A model generated the notes under the pieces. The model saw nothing but the letters and a program-made list of their open reading frames with translations, searched no databases and was not told where the DNA came from. A DNA stretch of 64,000 nucleotides from Pycnopodia helianthoides. Its lineage: Eukaryota; Echinodermata; Asteroidea; Forcipulatida; Asteriidae. Within the stretch, counting starts at the first letter, position 1. Each line of letters starts with the position of its first letter. Below, piece by piece: positions 1 to 11,082 of the stretch. The stretch spans positions 4,016,700-4,080,699 of the forward strand of contig CM063245.1 of NCBI GenBank assembly GCA_032158295.1, read 5' to 3'. Made by a program: the position numbers and the translations under genes.

Positions 1-114
1 GAACGCTGCTACTTAATCAGAATTTAAATTCTTTTTTTTTTGGAATTAAGTACACAGTTGTACAATGTGTGGACAAAATGAAGATTTTATGTTTTGTTTC
101 TTCTTTCTGATCAG

Positions 115-3100
115 CCGTTACAGAAGCAGCAGCAGGTGATGAAGCAGACGGACAACAAGAGAAACCTGAAGGAGAAGTAGAAGAGGATGGTAAAGAGTCT
201 GCCCCGGCAACAGAGACAGAAGACCAACAAGAAGGAGGGGAAGATGCAGAAGGAGGTGACCAAGCCCCGCCACAGGATGGAGAGCAAGAGAAACCAGCCT
301 CCCCACTCCCACAGAGTGATACGTTCGCCGAGGGGGAGAGACCAGAGACTCCTGTGGTTGCCGTGACTGAACCATTGTCCAGAGAGGGGAGTCCGGCGGG
401 AGAGCCAGAAAAGCTGGAAGCGGGAACACCGGAAAGAATGGGTAAGTACTGCAACATCATCTTCAAAGTTGCAAGAATGTGCAGTTGAGAAAGTTTGAAA
501 GCTTTCAAGTTTTATTTTACGATTGGCATGCAAGTAGCAAGTTTTGAGGAACACAGTGTGTGGTTATTTGCTCCGGGATATCTGTTAAAAAACTGAGGGG
601 TCGTAATGTGGACATTTAGACGAAATCTTTATTTTGGACTTTGCAACCATTGAATGTAATGATAACGCTAAAGAAAAAAGCACAAACTTTTTAAAACTCA
701 CCCTTAGACTATCTTTGTCTGAATAACTACTGGAGGATTGGAATAAGTTTACTCGTCCCAAATCCAATAATGTAAAACTCCTTTTGATTTACTGTCCTTA
801 TGATTCTGTTATAATTTTTTTTTCTTTTTTGTTAGAATCCCCTCAAGAGAGGAAGAGTTTGATGAGGAGGAGGAACCATGGATGACGAGGGAAGAACTCC
901 TTGAGATGTATCAGGTAAGGGATTGTCTCAAAAAGTCGGACAGTAGGAACATTTTAATTTTTGATCGAATAAGTATTTCAGTGCGTGCTCATGGACTGTT
1001 TTGTTGGGCCGCTGGAACATTCAAAATACTAATGCTCGTGTTCAATCGTGTGGGATTGTTCCCGTACTTCGGCACAATGATGCGGTCCAGCGAAACGTTC
1101 TGACGATTCAATGCATTGCGGGGTGTGCCCAAGGAACAATCTTTTGCTTCTAGAACGTGCCCGACTTTTGAGACACTTCCCAAGACAGCTTAAAAAACCT
1201 TACGAGCAGGAACATTTAGCATATCTCAAGGGGGAGGGGAAGGGCTCTGAAAAGGGTTCAGCCCCCCCCCCTCCCGATTACCACTGTTTGTCAAGCTTAG
1301 TTTGATTATGATACAGAAATCACTAATGACGAATCACTAATGAATGTCGTTTTCTCACTCAGGCATGTATGGGTGACAGGGAGCAGCTGCAGGCCAACGT
1401 TCATCCAGCATAGTGGCAGAGTACTTCAGGGAAGAAGAAGACACGATCAACGCCATGACAGGATAAGAATGTTAGGACCAGGACAGCGATACCGAATATA
1501 GTGTGAGTGGTCAGACTGTACCTCCTATCAATGACGACATGGTGGACATATCCTTGCAGAGTACAAATCTGTTTTGCTGTATCTGTAATTCAACTGTTTA
1601 GGGAGAGTATGCACCTAGTTATAACCAATATCATGGCATTGGTACTCTCAACTTACAAGGTATTACAGTGATCTCCAAGACTTTAGTGCCATATTAAATT
1701 ACAGTCATTTATTCACTAATTTATGTGAAAGTATTTAAGTGAGCAATTGGAGCCCTTTCTTTCAATTTTAAAGCAAATTCATTTAAAATTTTGACTTTTC
1801 ACCTTGACTATACTAGACCTGCATGTGCACGCTCCAGATGGTCAGTGTTGCTAGGATGCAGAAGGCGTAAGGGAGTGGGCATATTTAACGCCATCTTGTA
1901 ATTCTTAGATTGGCATCACCTCACCAGGGCCCAATTTACAATTCAAATTGCTTAACAATTGCCTGCTAAGCAGAAATGAGCAGGATACCAGTCACAAATT
2001 GTACATCTGATATGGTAGTTTGGCTGGTAACCTTATTCTGGTAAGCACAATTTTGTTGTGCTTAGCTACTTTCTGTGCTTAAGCAGCTCTATGAAATTGG
2101 GCCCTGTGTGTCACTTGGGAACACTCCTTCATAAAACCAGCTATGACTGTTTTTTCCCTAACAGCCAATCTTGAAGAGCTTCGGAAGCAAGAGGAAGAGG
2201 AGCGTGAGAACCTGAGCCTCCAGCTGGAGGACCTGAAGGAGCGTCGAACGGACAAGCTGGATGCCGTGGAGCATGAGACCAATCAGTTCACCCAGCTCAA
2301 ACAGCAGTCGGCTGAAATTGCTATCAATAGCCGCACGGGGAAGGCCATCACTCCAAAGGTGCGTCGGCATCCACTTTTAGCAAGCAGACCTTTAAAAAAA
2401 AAAAAAGTTTTGCCCATTTTCGACCATGATCATGAACATTTATTCTTGTGAAAACCACTCTTGGCCCAGTTTCATAGGACTGCTGCTTAGGGAAAGTTTT
2501 AAAAGTCAGAGTGGTAGGAACGATAATCAATCAGCTAAGTATTGCAGCGGGCCTACAAGAGGACCGGTCAGTTTAGTCGCTGGAGTGTTCCAAAGGAACC
2601 TTCAACATGCTAACGCTAACATTTTTCTCGTGTAGGATTGTTCTCATAGTCTGCCCAATCTCGCAGTGAGCAGATAATTGCTTACAGATAGGTTACCAGC
2701 CCTAATACCATGTCACATGTACCATTTGTGCTGGTATCCTGCTCCTTTTTGCTTAGCAGAAAAAGGACAGGCGATATTTCCTGCTTAAGCAGCTCTATGA
2801 AATTGGGCCCTGATGATTGATTTTTGGTGCCACTACCTAATTATCAGATTAGAAACTAATTTGTGTTTTTTTCTGATGCTTACAGGATACAGAGCAGTAC
2901 CTCTTGAATGAGGCTCGGAAGGAGGAAGAGGTCAAGCAGGTACGACTGGAGAACATTAAGCTGAGGAATCGGCTCCGCAAGCGAGAGCAGCAGCTCAAGG
3001 CAAGGAGGAGCTGGCCGAGGGGCTGCATCTTATCGACTTTGAGCAGCTCAAGATTGAGAACCAGACATTATAATGAGAAGATTGAAGAGAGAAACGAGGT

Positions 3101-5118
3101 AGGTTTATCATTAAATCGCTGCATTAGCTCAAAAAAATTGGGGCCCAATTTTATAGAACTGCTTGACGGTAAGCAATTTTGGTGCTTACTGTAGCAGAAA
3201 AATCTGCTTAAGCGTCAGCGTATTTCACAGGTCAGAACGAAAATTAGGAGGCCAGCTTGTGCGTTCACTATGGATTGCCATGTTACATCATTATTTTGAT
3301 ACAGTAAGCACTGGAAGGTCAGAATGCCTTTTCGTTTGCTTACGGTTAGCAGTGCTATGAAATGGAAACTCGCACAGTAAGCACAAAATCTGCCGTTGAG
3401 CAGCTCTATGAAATTGGGCCCAGATAACAATGACTTGCAAACAGGATAGGCTTCCCTATACACAAAGTGCCATGTGTTAATTTATACCCCGTTTGTCAGG
3501 TCAAAGATAATATTGCTTCGGAGTAAGCACCCCTGGTAGCCAAACTGGCATACTTGTTCCCGATCAATCTCTATTTTCTCGTTAACCATTAGGAATGAGT
3601 CTTTAACCCTATTGCTGTCTGACCATTCAATACCATTCAATGTGGTTTTGAATGATAGATAAACTACAATATGATACCATGAGGGAATGCATGTACACAG
3701 TACACAGTTTCTGTGCACAGTTGTGCCACCGTCCCAACCTTGGCAGTCGATGGTTTTAAATGGCTGGTCAACTCATGGAAAATGTTGCCAAGAGTCACTG
3801 ACAGTATAAGCCACTCATATGTTTCACACAATATTTGCAAAAATGCAAAATTGTGCGGTTATTTCTCATCCTATTGTTCATATTATTCTAAACATTGTTC
3901 ATGTATGTGAAGTGGTCATTAAATCTTAGTGGATTTTTATTGTTTGTGTAACCAGGAACTTCTGAAGCTTCGAAAGAAGATTACGAGCACAGTCCAGGTG
4001 CTGACCCACGTCAAGGAGAAACTGCAGTTTGTACAGGCCGAGAACCAGGTTCAAAAGGGCAAATGAAGGAGGTAGAGTCACTAGTTGCTCAGGTAGGTCA
4101 GGGGTCAAAACACTTAAAACAGCGTCTCATTTACATCTGAGGATGTACAAAAAATAGGGCTTGGCATTAAAGAGAATCTCCATTAGAACACAGGGTCTTG
4201 TTGCCTTAAAACTTTACTTGACCAAAGACAAGGAATTAATTTTTTCACAAAACTAACACAAAGAAGTAACAAACTAGTAAACTACCGGTTGCTGGGTACA
4301 ACCATGTGTAAATCTCTTTGGGAGGAGTGTTGGCTTTGAAAAGAGCCATTGTGGTCTCAACGTTTTGAACAGTACTCTAACTTAATGACCACAGAGTCTT
4401 TTTAGGACCACTCTCCAATGGCTTTACCAGTACCCAACTCTCTAGTTGAAGTTACTTCTTATTTTCAACATCATGCAAAGCTTCCAACATCACTTAAAAC
4501 TGACATGTTTCTTTTCATTTTGTTATTTTGGGAGCATTCACGAGCCTAGCATCTTTAGCCATCGTTGATGTCGCTTGGGTCTAGCAGACATTTTAGCTGT
4601 AGCCAAAACTACTCATTCAGATATGTCTGTTGGATAAACCGCTACCTGAATTTGTTTTTCTTTCCGAAAATCAACTGTTTTCAAGGACAATTCTAAACAA
4701 TAATCAAGAGAACATACACTTGATACAGTGTTTAATATTTACATGTAATTATATCTACAATCCCGACCTCATCACCAGTGCACCCTAAAACTCCCAGCTC
4801 ATCATTCCCAAAGTAGTTTTTTTTTTCCAGTTTCTATTAAAGCCCTCAGTAATTCTAAAATATTTGTCCGCAGAAAAGAGACGTTCTGTCCAGGACGAAG
4901 AAGGCGAGGGACAGCCTCCGCATTGATAACCAAAAGCTCCGGCAGAAATCAGGCCTCCTCGGTAACACGCCGTTGCTGCGCGACTTTGAGGACCGCAAGG
5001 ATGAGGGGACCAGCTGAGGGCCAAACTGGAGAGCCTGAAGCGCCAGCACGCCGAGCTGACCCTCACCTGCTCTGGAGTCAGACGGAAGATCGACGAGGCT
5101 AGATCTGGCAGAAGTTGA
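115..5118 (+). CDS. CFAP184: CFAP184/CCDC96-like ciliary coiled-coil protein, 7 exons, 5' end outside window, frame broken repeatedly
   Basis: Exons with GT/AG borders: 115-441, 836-914, 1363-about 1500, 2165-2358, 2886-3098, 3956-4092 and 4874-5118 (TGA at 5116). The first exon is an acidic, Glu/Pro-rich tail. The rest is charged coiled coil, including EELAEGLHLIDFEQLKIENQ, NEKIEERNE, VQVLTHVKEKLQF and LRDFEDRKDE, the block I know from CCDC96 (CFAP184). That family works with CCDC113 on the axoneme between radial spokes and the dynein regulatory complex in motile cilia. Exon phases agree once one-base indels are allowed near 850, 1410, 1480, 2999, 3068, 4060 and 5005. Most look like a base missing from a short homopolymer, which suggests consensus error more than decay. 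The pair in exon 5 cancels, so that exon stays open but misreads about 23 residues. The 3' end of exon 3 is uncertain. A true pseudogene cannot be excluded. Confidence 0.8.
1927..2104. mobile_element. MITE, family GGGCCCAATTTCATA, copy 1
   Basis: About 180 bp bounded by GGGCCCAATTT on the left and CTCTATGAAATTGGGCCC on the right, which are inverted repeats. The interior is rich in TAAGCA/TGCTTA words. It lies in the intron before exon 4 of the CFAP184-like gene. Four further copies in the window share the same ends, so this is a dispersed non-autonomous element. No coding capacity is seen. Confidence 0.75.
2463..2810. mobile_element. MITE, family GGGCCCAATTTCATA, copy 2
   Basis: The left end is GGCCCAGTTTCATAGGACTG and the right end AGCTCTATGAAATTGGGCCC. 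At 348 bp it is about twice as long as copy 1 and contains extra sequence near 2540-2640. It is located in the intron between exons 4 and 5 of the CFAP184-like gene. Confidence 0.7.
3141..3421. mobile_element. MITE, family GGGCCCAATTTCATA, copy 3
   Basis: Bounded by GGGGCCCAATTTTATAGAAC and AGCTCTATGAAATTGGGCCC. It lies just after exon 5 of the CFAP184-like gene, 43 bases from the donor site. The interior repeats the GTAAGC/GCTTAC words typical of the family. Confidence 0.7.
3603..3812. mobile_element. piggyBac-type MITE (TTAA/CCCT ends), copy 1, right end eroded
   Basis: Starts TTAACCCTATTGCTGTCTGA and runs through the same interior as two other copies (words CCATTCAATACCATTCAA, GAGGGAATGCATGTACACAG, CAACCTTGGCAGTCGA). 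The expected right end, GACAGTAGGAGGGTTAA, is degraded to GACAGTATAAG. TTAA plus CCCT ends are characteristic of piggyBac-like elements. Located in the intron before exon 6 of the CFAP184-like gene. Confidence 0.65.
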
Positions 5119-5851
5119 TCGATTCAGGGGGCCATGATATTGTATAAAATCACAGTGTATATATTGAGTTTGAAACTGCGTTATGTAATGTAAGGTAAAA
5201 GGCAATGGTATCATCTAAAGAAATGAGTATTAAGTATTTTGATTTAAGATCAGATCATTACACCTGGTTCCATATCTCAGATTGCCCTTTAAGCACTGCC
5301 TAAAGTGGTTCAGTGTTTAAGTGCCTTCAATGTCACAGTGACTGTTATAAGGTCTTTATTTGCAATTTCATATTTGTAATAATCAAAAGGGCCTTCATAA
5401 CGACTATAAAACAGACAGGAAAAAATAATAGTTAATTTTATTTCTGCCAAACCAGTACTTTGAGGGGAAAATATATCACCAGAAAAATTTACTTACCTGG
5501 CACAATTTTATGAAATTTATACAAATTGTAACAAAGAACTTATAGCACCGAACTGCCGATTAACATGTATGTTTGGTTTTTTACAAGATGACATTCTATA
5601 TACTTCTCACTGACTTGCGTTATTTCCTTTAGTCATCTTAAGAAGCTTAATTTATAAGAGTTTTGCAATGGAGGTGTTTTAACTTGAACTGTAGCCTTTT
5701 TGCAATGTCTATTTTTTTTTCTATAATGAATGTAACAACAGAATTTGTGTATTTTATATGAAGTAGGATTGACTCAAGTTGGAATGTGAACAAAATGATA
5801 CGACTTCTACAATCTGCAGTTACAGTCATGATGCAGTGTTAGAGGGCCAGT

Positions 5852-6045
5852 GCCCAATTTCATAGAGCTGCTGAAGCACAAAAAGTAGCTAAGCACAACA
5901 AAGCTATGCTTACCAGAATAAGAGTACCGGCCAAAAATACCATGTCACATGTACAATTTGTGACGGGTATCCTGCTGATTTCTGCTGAGCAGAAAATTGT
6001 TAAGCAATATTGTCTACTTAAGCAGTCTCTATGAAATTGGGCCCA
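5852..6045. mobile_element. MITE, family GGGCCCAATTTCATA, copy 4
   Basis: Compact 194-bp copy with left end GCCCAATTTCATAGAGCTGC and right end TCTATGAAATTGGGCCC. The interior words TGTCACATGTACAATTTGTG and GGTATCCTGCT are shared with copies 1 and 2. It lies in the 3' flank of the CFAP184-like gene. Confidence 0.75.
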
Positions 6046-6112
6046 GTCCATATTCTCTCCAAGTGGTCCGGTTGGCTTGTACAGTGTTAAAAGGTATCTC
6101 TGTTTAACATGA

Positions 6113-6297
6113 GATATTATACACATATGGACTGGCAATGAGGTCACTAGAGCACGTCTATTCCCCGAGGGACTGTGAGTTACCAGAAGAGGGACCTATT
6201 TCCCGAGGCCGAAGGCCGAGGGAAATAGGTCCTCTTCTGGTCACCCCACAGGCCGGGGTGACCGAATCATGGCAGTCCATATGTGTTTTATAACACA
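6113..6297. mobile_element. Fold-back element with an inner hairpin at 6182-6241
   Basis: The outer arms are inverted: CACATATGGACTGGCA near 6122-6137 faces TGGCAGTCCATATGTG near 6270-6285. Inside, ACCAGAAGAGGGACCTATTT (6182-6201) pairs with AAATAGGTCCTCTTCTGGT (6223-6241) across a loop containing GAGGCCGAAGGCCGAG. Nested palindromes without a reading frame fit a fold-back transposon remnant. I know similar sequences from other marine invertebrate genomes but cannot name the family. Confidence 0.55.
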
Positions 6298-7554
6298 ACT
6301 CGGTCCAAAATAAGAAATAAGAAAAGAAACTACCGTAATCCGATCCAGACGCTGCCTTTTTTCTTTTTAAGATGAGCCTGGTAACCTCTTGAGGGCGCTG
6401 TAACCAGTCAAAATTGAAAGACTATTGCCCGCTTCGGGAACTATTTCCAGTTCATGGTTGTGCAAATCTCATGCACTAGCCTATAATAGTTCATCCCACG
6501 TGACCGTGTTTCAGCCAACCAGAATACAGAACTAGCAAGAGGTGTGTTATGATATGGACTAGTGTGAAAAAGCTGGCGGACTAGATAAGCTTAACTGTTT
6601 CCACTGGCTAGTCACTAAAAAAGGTTAAGGGCCAACCATGTGATGATTGTTATGACTATGAGTATAGGCACAAAAAGGAGTATTTGTTCAAGTTTGAAGT
6701 TGTTGTTGGGTTGTAGTTTCCATGAGTACTTGTACTTTAAGCTGTTAGTATTTGAGTGCAACTACTACAACTCTGACTGACCCTACAGCTAGTAATCCAT
6801 CCGTCCCAGTTTTGTAAAGTAAATAAAATATTAATTATTTAACATCAAACAGAATGTGTTGTTGTGTTTATTTTGCATTTTAATTATACTGGCAAGACTA
6901 ACATGGAAAAGGTTAAGCAAAGAGAGACGAGGCATTTCAAACGAGACAAATGCTCACACTGTAAATTTTTAATGCTAAAAAAAGATCAAATCACAAGTTT
7001 CTTATTTACAAAAATATGTGTTTTATAATTAGATAACTTGTCTTTTTGGTGACGGGGCAGTTGCTAACTCGCCTATAAATTGTTTTTTTAAATGATCGGC
7101 ATCGCGCACAATAGAATTAGTCTGACTCTGTACATGACAATGATCTGAACAACCAGTGTAGAAGACAGGGTAACAGACTGCTCAGTCCAGTCTCTCAGCT
7201 AATATTTAAAGGCGGGGGGGGGGGTTACACAGATAAATTGAGAGGATTGGACTAGTTCTGTTTTACTTAATCCCAATGCAAAAAAAATGAAATAAAATAA
7301 ATCTTAAATAGAAACAAAAAACTACAGATTTGCATGATTTATGTTCATAGCAAAAGGCACATATTCAGGTATAAAGATTAAACTAAACGAATTTGTACAG
7401 TAAAAACATCTGAACAGAAATCTGGAAGAGATAAAAAAAACTACACAAAATAAGAGTCAGAATAAAACCTCCATTGGGATACATCCTCAGGTTCCCCCTG
7501 GATGCTGGCATTGCTGGATACCTTGTACCTCTGACCTTTGACCTTAATATAATA

Positions 7555-10500
7555 TTAACAAGCCAGCTGCTCAATCTGCTCCCTTGTCTTCTGCGCTTCA
7601 TAACTAAACTCCTTCTTCCTACTCTCGACTCCACTTTTCTGAAAATCAAAACAACCATTTCCAGGGATGAGAGATTTCAGACTTTTATATAAATTTTGGG
7701 TTGAACAAAGTTGACTAAAGCGGGATATGAGCCTGTGACCTCCGGATGAGCCTGTGACCTCCGGATGAGCCTGTGACCTCCGGATGAGCCTGTGACCTCC
7801 GGATGAACGTGCTGGCACTTCACCAACTGAGCAATTCAGTCCTAATGTTTGCCGCCGGTCTCCCTGTTTTGTCAATATCTCCATTTGGGGGTGCCAGTCG
7901 GAAGCCATTCAATCTGTAACTGCCCCTTGAAATTTTCCATTCAAAACAGAGTTCAGCCCTTTTGTCTTTACCAAGAAACTTCCTCGCCGTTACCAGAATA
8001 AAACATCAAGCCTCCTGGCTTATATAGGCTATAGCCACAGTCAAAAACCATTGTGACGGATCGTGGACCACCCCCCCATCAGATTTCTACATGTACTTAC
8101 GACCCTGTTTTGCTGTCTGGTTGATTCTAACTTTAAGAACTCTGCAATTGTCATGTCCTTGTCCTTCTTGATGTTAATGAAGGCACACTTCGGAGCGTGG
8201 GATTTATGTTCCTCCCTGTATAAAAAAGAAAGTGAAGAATGAAGAGATATTAAAGGTAGGGTCATAGATTTGTTTTTGTCAACGTAATGCTGATTTGTAG
8301 GGAAAATTAGTGTCTACTTGTTGAGGGAGAAAAAAAAACATCTCTGTATTTTCATCAAGAACGCCGACTCCATCCACATTTAGCGAGGTGACAGCGGGTA
8401 CCAACCGCATCTCTGGCTGCAGCATTTGCGAACAGACACGTCATGGATTGAGGAATCTGAGAAACAATTCATGCATGAATCGTTTCTCAAATTCAAATGA
8501 TTTTGAGTGAAGAATTATTAAAACCATGTTACTTCAAAGGGAAACCTTTCTCTAAGTAGTTTATACTATCAACAGCTGCAGTGCTTCTTACCAGGTAAGT
8601 TTTTATGGTCATAAATTTTCGGAGTATTTACCAATCTATGACCCTACCTTTAATTTAATAGGTGGTCATTTACAAAATGACCTAAAGGTTTTGAGGGCTC
8701 TTGCTGGGTTCAAACTGCAGTTTTCCATTTCCAGAAAATAATGTGTACTTCGATAAAATTGGAATACACTAACCAGGAACTAATCATAAAGAGCTAAAAA
8801 AGAATTTGTACATTCCATAATGTTAAAAAATATTATGGAATGTACAGTGCACTAGTACTGTACAACATTGATTGTTGTACATGGAGGTTATTAATTCTGA
8901 TATTACTCTACATCAGACACATCCACCATTGTGTTTAAAGACACTGGACACTATTGGTAATTGTCAAAGACCAGTCTTCTCACTTGGTGTATCTCAACAA
9001 ACCTGTAAAAACTTGAGCTCAATTGGTTGTCGAAGTTGCGAGATAACTATGAAAGAAAAAACACCCTTGTCACACAAAGTTGTGTGCTTTCAGATGGTTG
9101 ATTTCGAGACCTCAAAATCTAATTCTGAGGTCTCGAAATCAAATTCGTGGAAAATTACTTCTTTCTCAAAAACTATGTCACTTCAGAGGGAGCCGTTTCT
9201 CACAATGTTTTATACTGTCAACCTCTCCCCATTACTCGTTACCAAGTAAGGTTTTATGCTAATAATTATTTTGAGTAATTACCAATAGTGTCCACTGCCT
9301 TTAAGGAGAGAAAAAAATAGCGCTTTATACTTGTGCACATATTTAGATTTTTAAATTACCTGGGGCCAATTTCACAAAGAGCTAAGTTTAATCTTAATTG
9401 TGATTGCGTATTTCATCTCTACTACTCTAATTCTCTAGTTTGTTTTTTATACTAACATTGGGTCATCTGATGGTTCCCATCCGTCAAGTTCCTTGCAGCA
9501 CATGAAGCATCGAACCAAGTCTGGCTCTTGAGGTGTCGGGCTGTGATAAAAACCAGCTGCTGCCATCTAGAGAGACAAATTTATAGCAATAGAGGTCTGG
9601 TTGGAGGAGGTACATGTAACAGATCAGATCAAACAATATTGTTTCAAAGCTTTCAGAGATGACACTTCATTGGTTTTGAATGAGCAAAGTCTTTGAAGTC
9701 TTCCAGTTTTCAGAATACACACATCCTTTGATGACATTGATGCCAAAGTATTGAACATTATCTACTTAAATATCATGATGGAGTGTGCAGTCTTATTTGA
9801 ATGTTTGCATTGCACCTGGTTAAAATAAAATAAAAAACCCATTAAAGGAACATGACAAAATTCGTTAGTAATTGTCATTCTTCTCAATGTATCATATACA
9901 CAGATCCATTCATTGCAATTTGATTGGTTGAACTTGCGTCACATGTCATTCTTTATTTTGCTTTATTGTTTTTAGATTTTTTTTCAGAGTGTGGGGTGGA
10001 CAAGTTTCCAGGTCTATTTTGTGTTTATAAAAAAAATATTAACCCTCCTACTGTCAGTGACTCTTGGCAACATTTTCCAGTGAGTTGACCAACCATTTGA
10101 AACCATTCGACTACCAAGGTTGTGTACGGTGGCACAACTGTGCACAGAACTAACTGTGTACTGTGTACATATGCATTCCCTCATGGTATCATATTTCAGG
10201 CTGGCATAGTTTATCTATCATTCAAAACCACTTGAATGGTATTGAATGGTCAGACAGCAAGAGGATTAAATGTTTTTCATGTGTGCATTGTGCAAAACAC
10301 TCGCTGAAATCTGGCTTTTCCATTTCCTGATTTCACCTCGTATTCTGCGACAAAATACTCGAAATTTGATAAGATTTGTATATAAATAGTTAGTTGTGTG
10401 GTTGCAGTGATCCTAGTGTCGAAGGGGGGAACAATTGGGAGGAGGTCTGGGTTATGTTACGATCATTACTTCTTGCAAAGCGGAGGCCTACTCTAATACT

Positions 10501-11082
10501 AATACTAGGCCTATTAAATCAATGGCATGCAATTAGTGAACTCTTCAAAGTTCAATTTTAAAGATACTGAACTAACACTAACACCATGGAGGTAGGAACT
10601 TTCATACCATGCTAAAGTAACAGTGTCATTATATTTATACAATAAATACTCACAGTCACAGCACCACACAGTCATGACAGTAAGTCACAAGTGGTAACTA
10701 TGTCACTTGTCAGATGTTTGTCAGGTCATAAATGAAAATGAGTTGGTCGAATTCGGAATCTTTTCCACACTGAATTGCGAATGCAGCGCGACAACCTGAC
10801 AACAAACACTCACTCAACCCATAGAGGAAGGAAATAACCCAATCAACAGACAACAACACACAATATATTATAATGACATAAATTATAACACATGCAATTG
10901 CAATATGTACAAATACAAAAAACAAAGTCAGTCACCTTGCTCGGGACACAGTTGCAGTCCTCATCAAACGGCCAGTCCGAAAAAGATGCCACCCGTTGCT
11001 CCTCGGTATTCATGAGGAAATCGTTCAACTCCTTAGCATTATTATTCCCTGCGGTGCCTGAAACTTCACTGGGTGTACTCAT
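7555..11082 (-). CDS. BIRC5: Survivin (BIR-domain inhibitor-of-apoptosis family, chromosomal passenger protein), 4 exons
   Basis: Exons on minus: 10936-11082, 9457-9566, 8101-8215 and 7555-7638. They join in phase to 152 codons (151 aa; human survivin is 142). All borders are GT/AG. The product has one BIR domain: [13 protein letters not shown], then [28 protein letters not shown] and [12 protein letters not shown]. The zinc ligands are visible as CxxC (CFMC), the His of EEH and the Cys of KCAF, with human spacing. A C-terminal helix follows ([20 protein letters not shown]), matching the long survivin helix that binds borealin and INCENP. No RING or CARD is present, so it is survivin and not a larger IAP. 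The family acts at centromeres and the midzone with Aurora B and also restrains caspases. The start is the first ATG, just before MSTPSEVSG. No frame damage. Introns hold several MITEs and a 19-bp tandem repeat. Confidence 0.93.
7729..7804. repeat. 19-bp tandem repeat, 4 perfect units
   Basis: Unit GAGCCTGTGACCTCCGGAT repeated exactly four times in the last intron of survivin. Unit identity is complete, so the array is young or homogenised. Confidence 0.95.
8251..8653. mobile_element. MITE, family TTAAAGGTAGGG, copy 1
   Basis: Inverted ends TAAAGGTAGGGTCATAGATT and AATCTATGACCCTACCTTTA enclose about 400 bp with no reading frame. It lies in survivin intron 2. A second copy with decayed ends is at 25200-25523, sharing the interior words TGTCTACTTGTTGAG and CATCTCTGGCTGC. 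Confidence 0.75.
8934..9304. mobile_element. MITE, family CACTGGACACTATTGG
   Basis: Left end TTTAAAGACACTGGACACTA with TTGGTAATTG following. Right end AATTACCAATAGTGTCCACT then GCCTTTAA. The inverted termini are about 30 bp. An inner palindrome is made by GATTTCGAGACCTC and GAGGTCTCGAAATC (near 9101-9141). Open frames across it are incidental. It sits in survivin intron 2, and I recall this family as abundant in echinoderm genomes. Confidence 0.75.
10039..10269. mobile_element. piggyBac-type MITE, copy 2 (reverse orientation)
   Basis: TTAACCCTCCTACTGTCAGT at the left and GTCAGACAGCAAGAGGATTAA at the right, i.e. TTAA target flanks with CCCT-type inverted ends. The 231-bp interior is the reverse complement of copies at 3603 and 28153. 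It lies in survivin intron 1. Confidence 0.75.

Larger units (their letters stand above)
5119..7554. other. Convergent intergenic/3' region between the CFAP184-like gene and survivin
   Basis: No coding exon is recognised. Both flanking genes end here. AATAAA at 6822-6827 (+) and its complement TTTATT at 6867-6872 (polyadenylation signal on -) are candidate facing 3' ends, though each is distant from its stop codon. The stretch holds two palindromic elements listed separately and a G-run near 7213-7222. Confidence 0.4.

Noticed and set aside
17..554. Minus-strand frames of 100-163 codons, Ser/Pro-rich
   Set aside because: Antisense of the Glu-rich exon 115-441, whose borders and phase fit the CFAP184-like gene.
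8872..9262. 125-codon open frame on + in survivin intron 2
   Set aside because: It lies inside the CACTGGACACTATTGG MITE with palindromic sequence; not a conserved protein.
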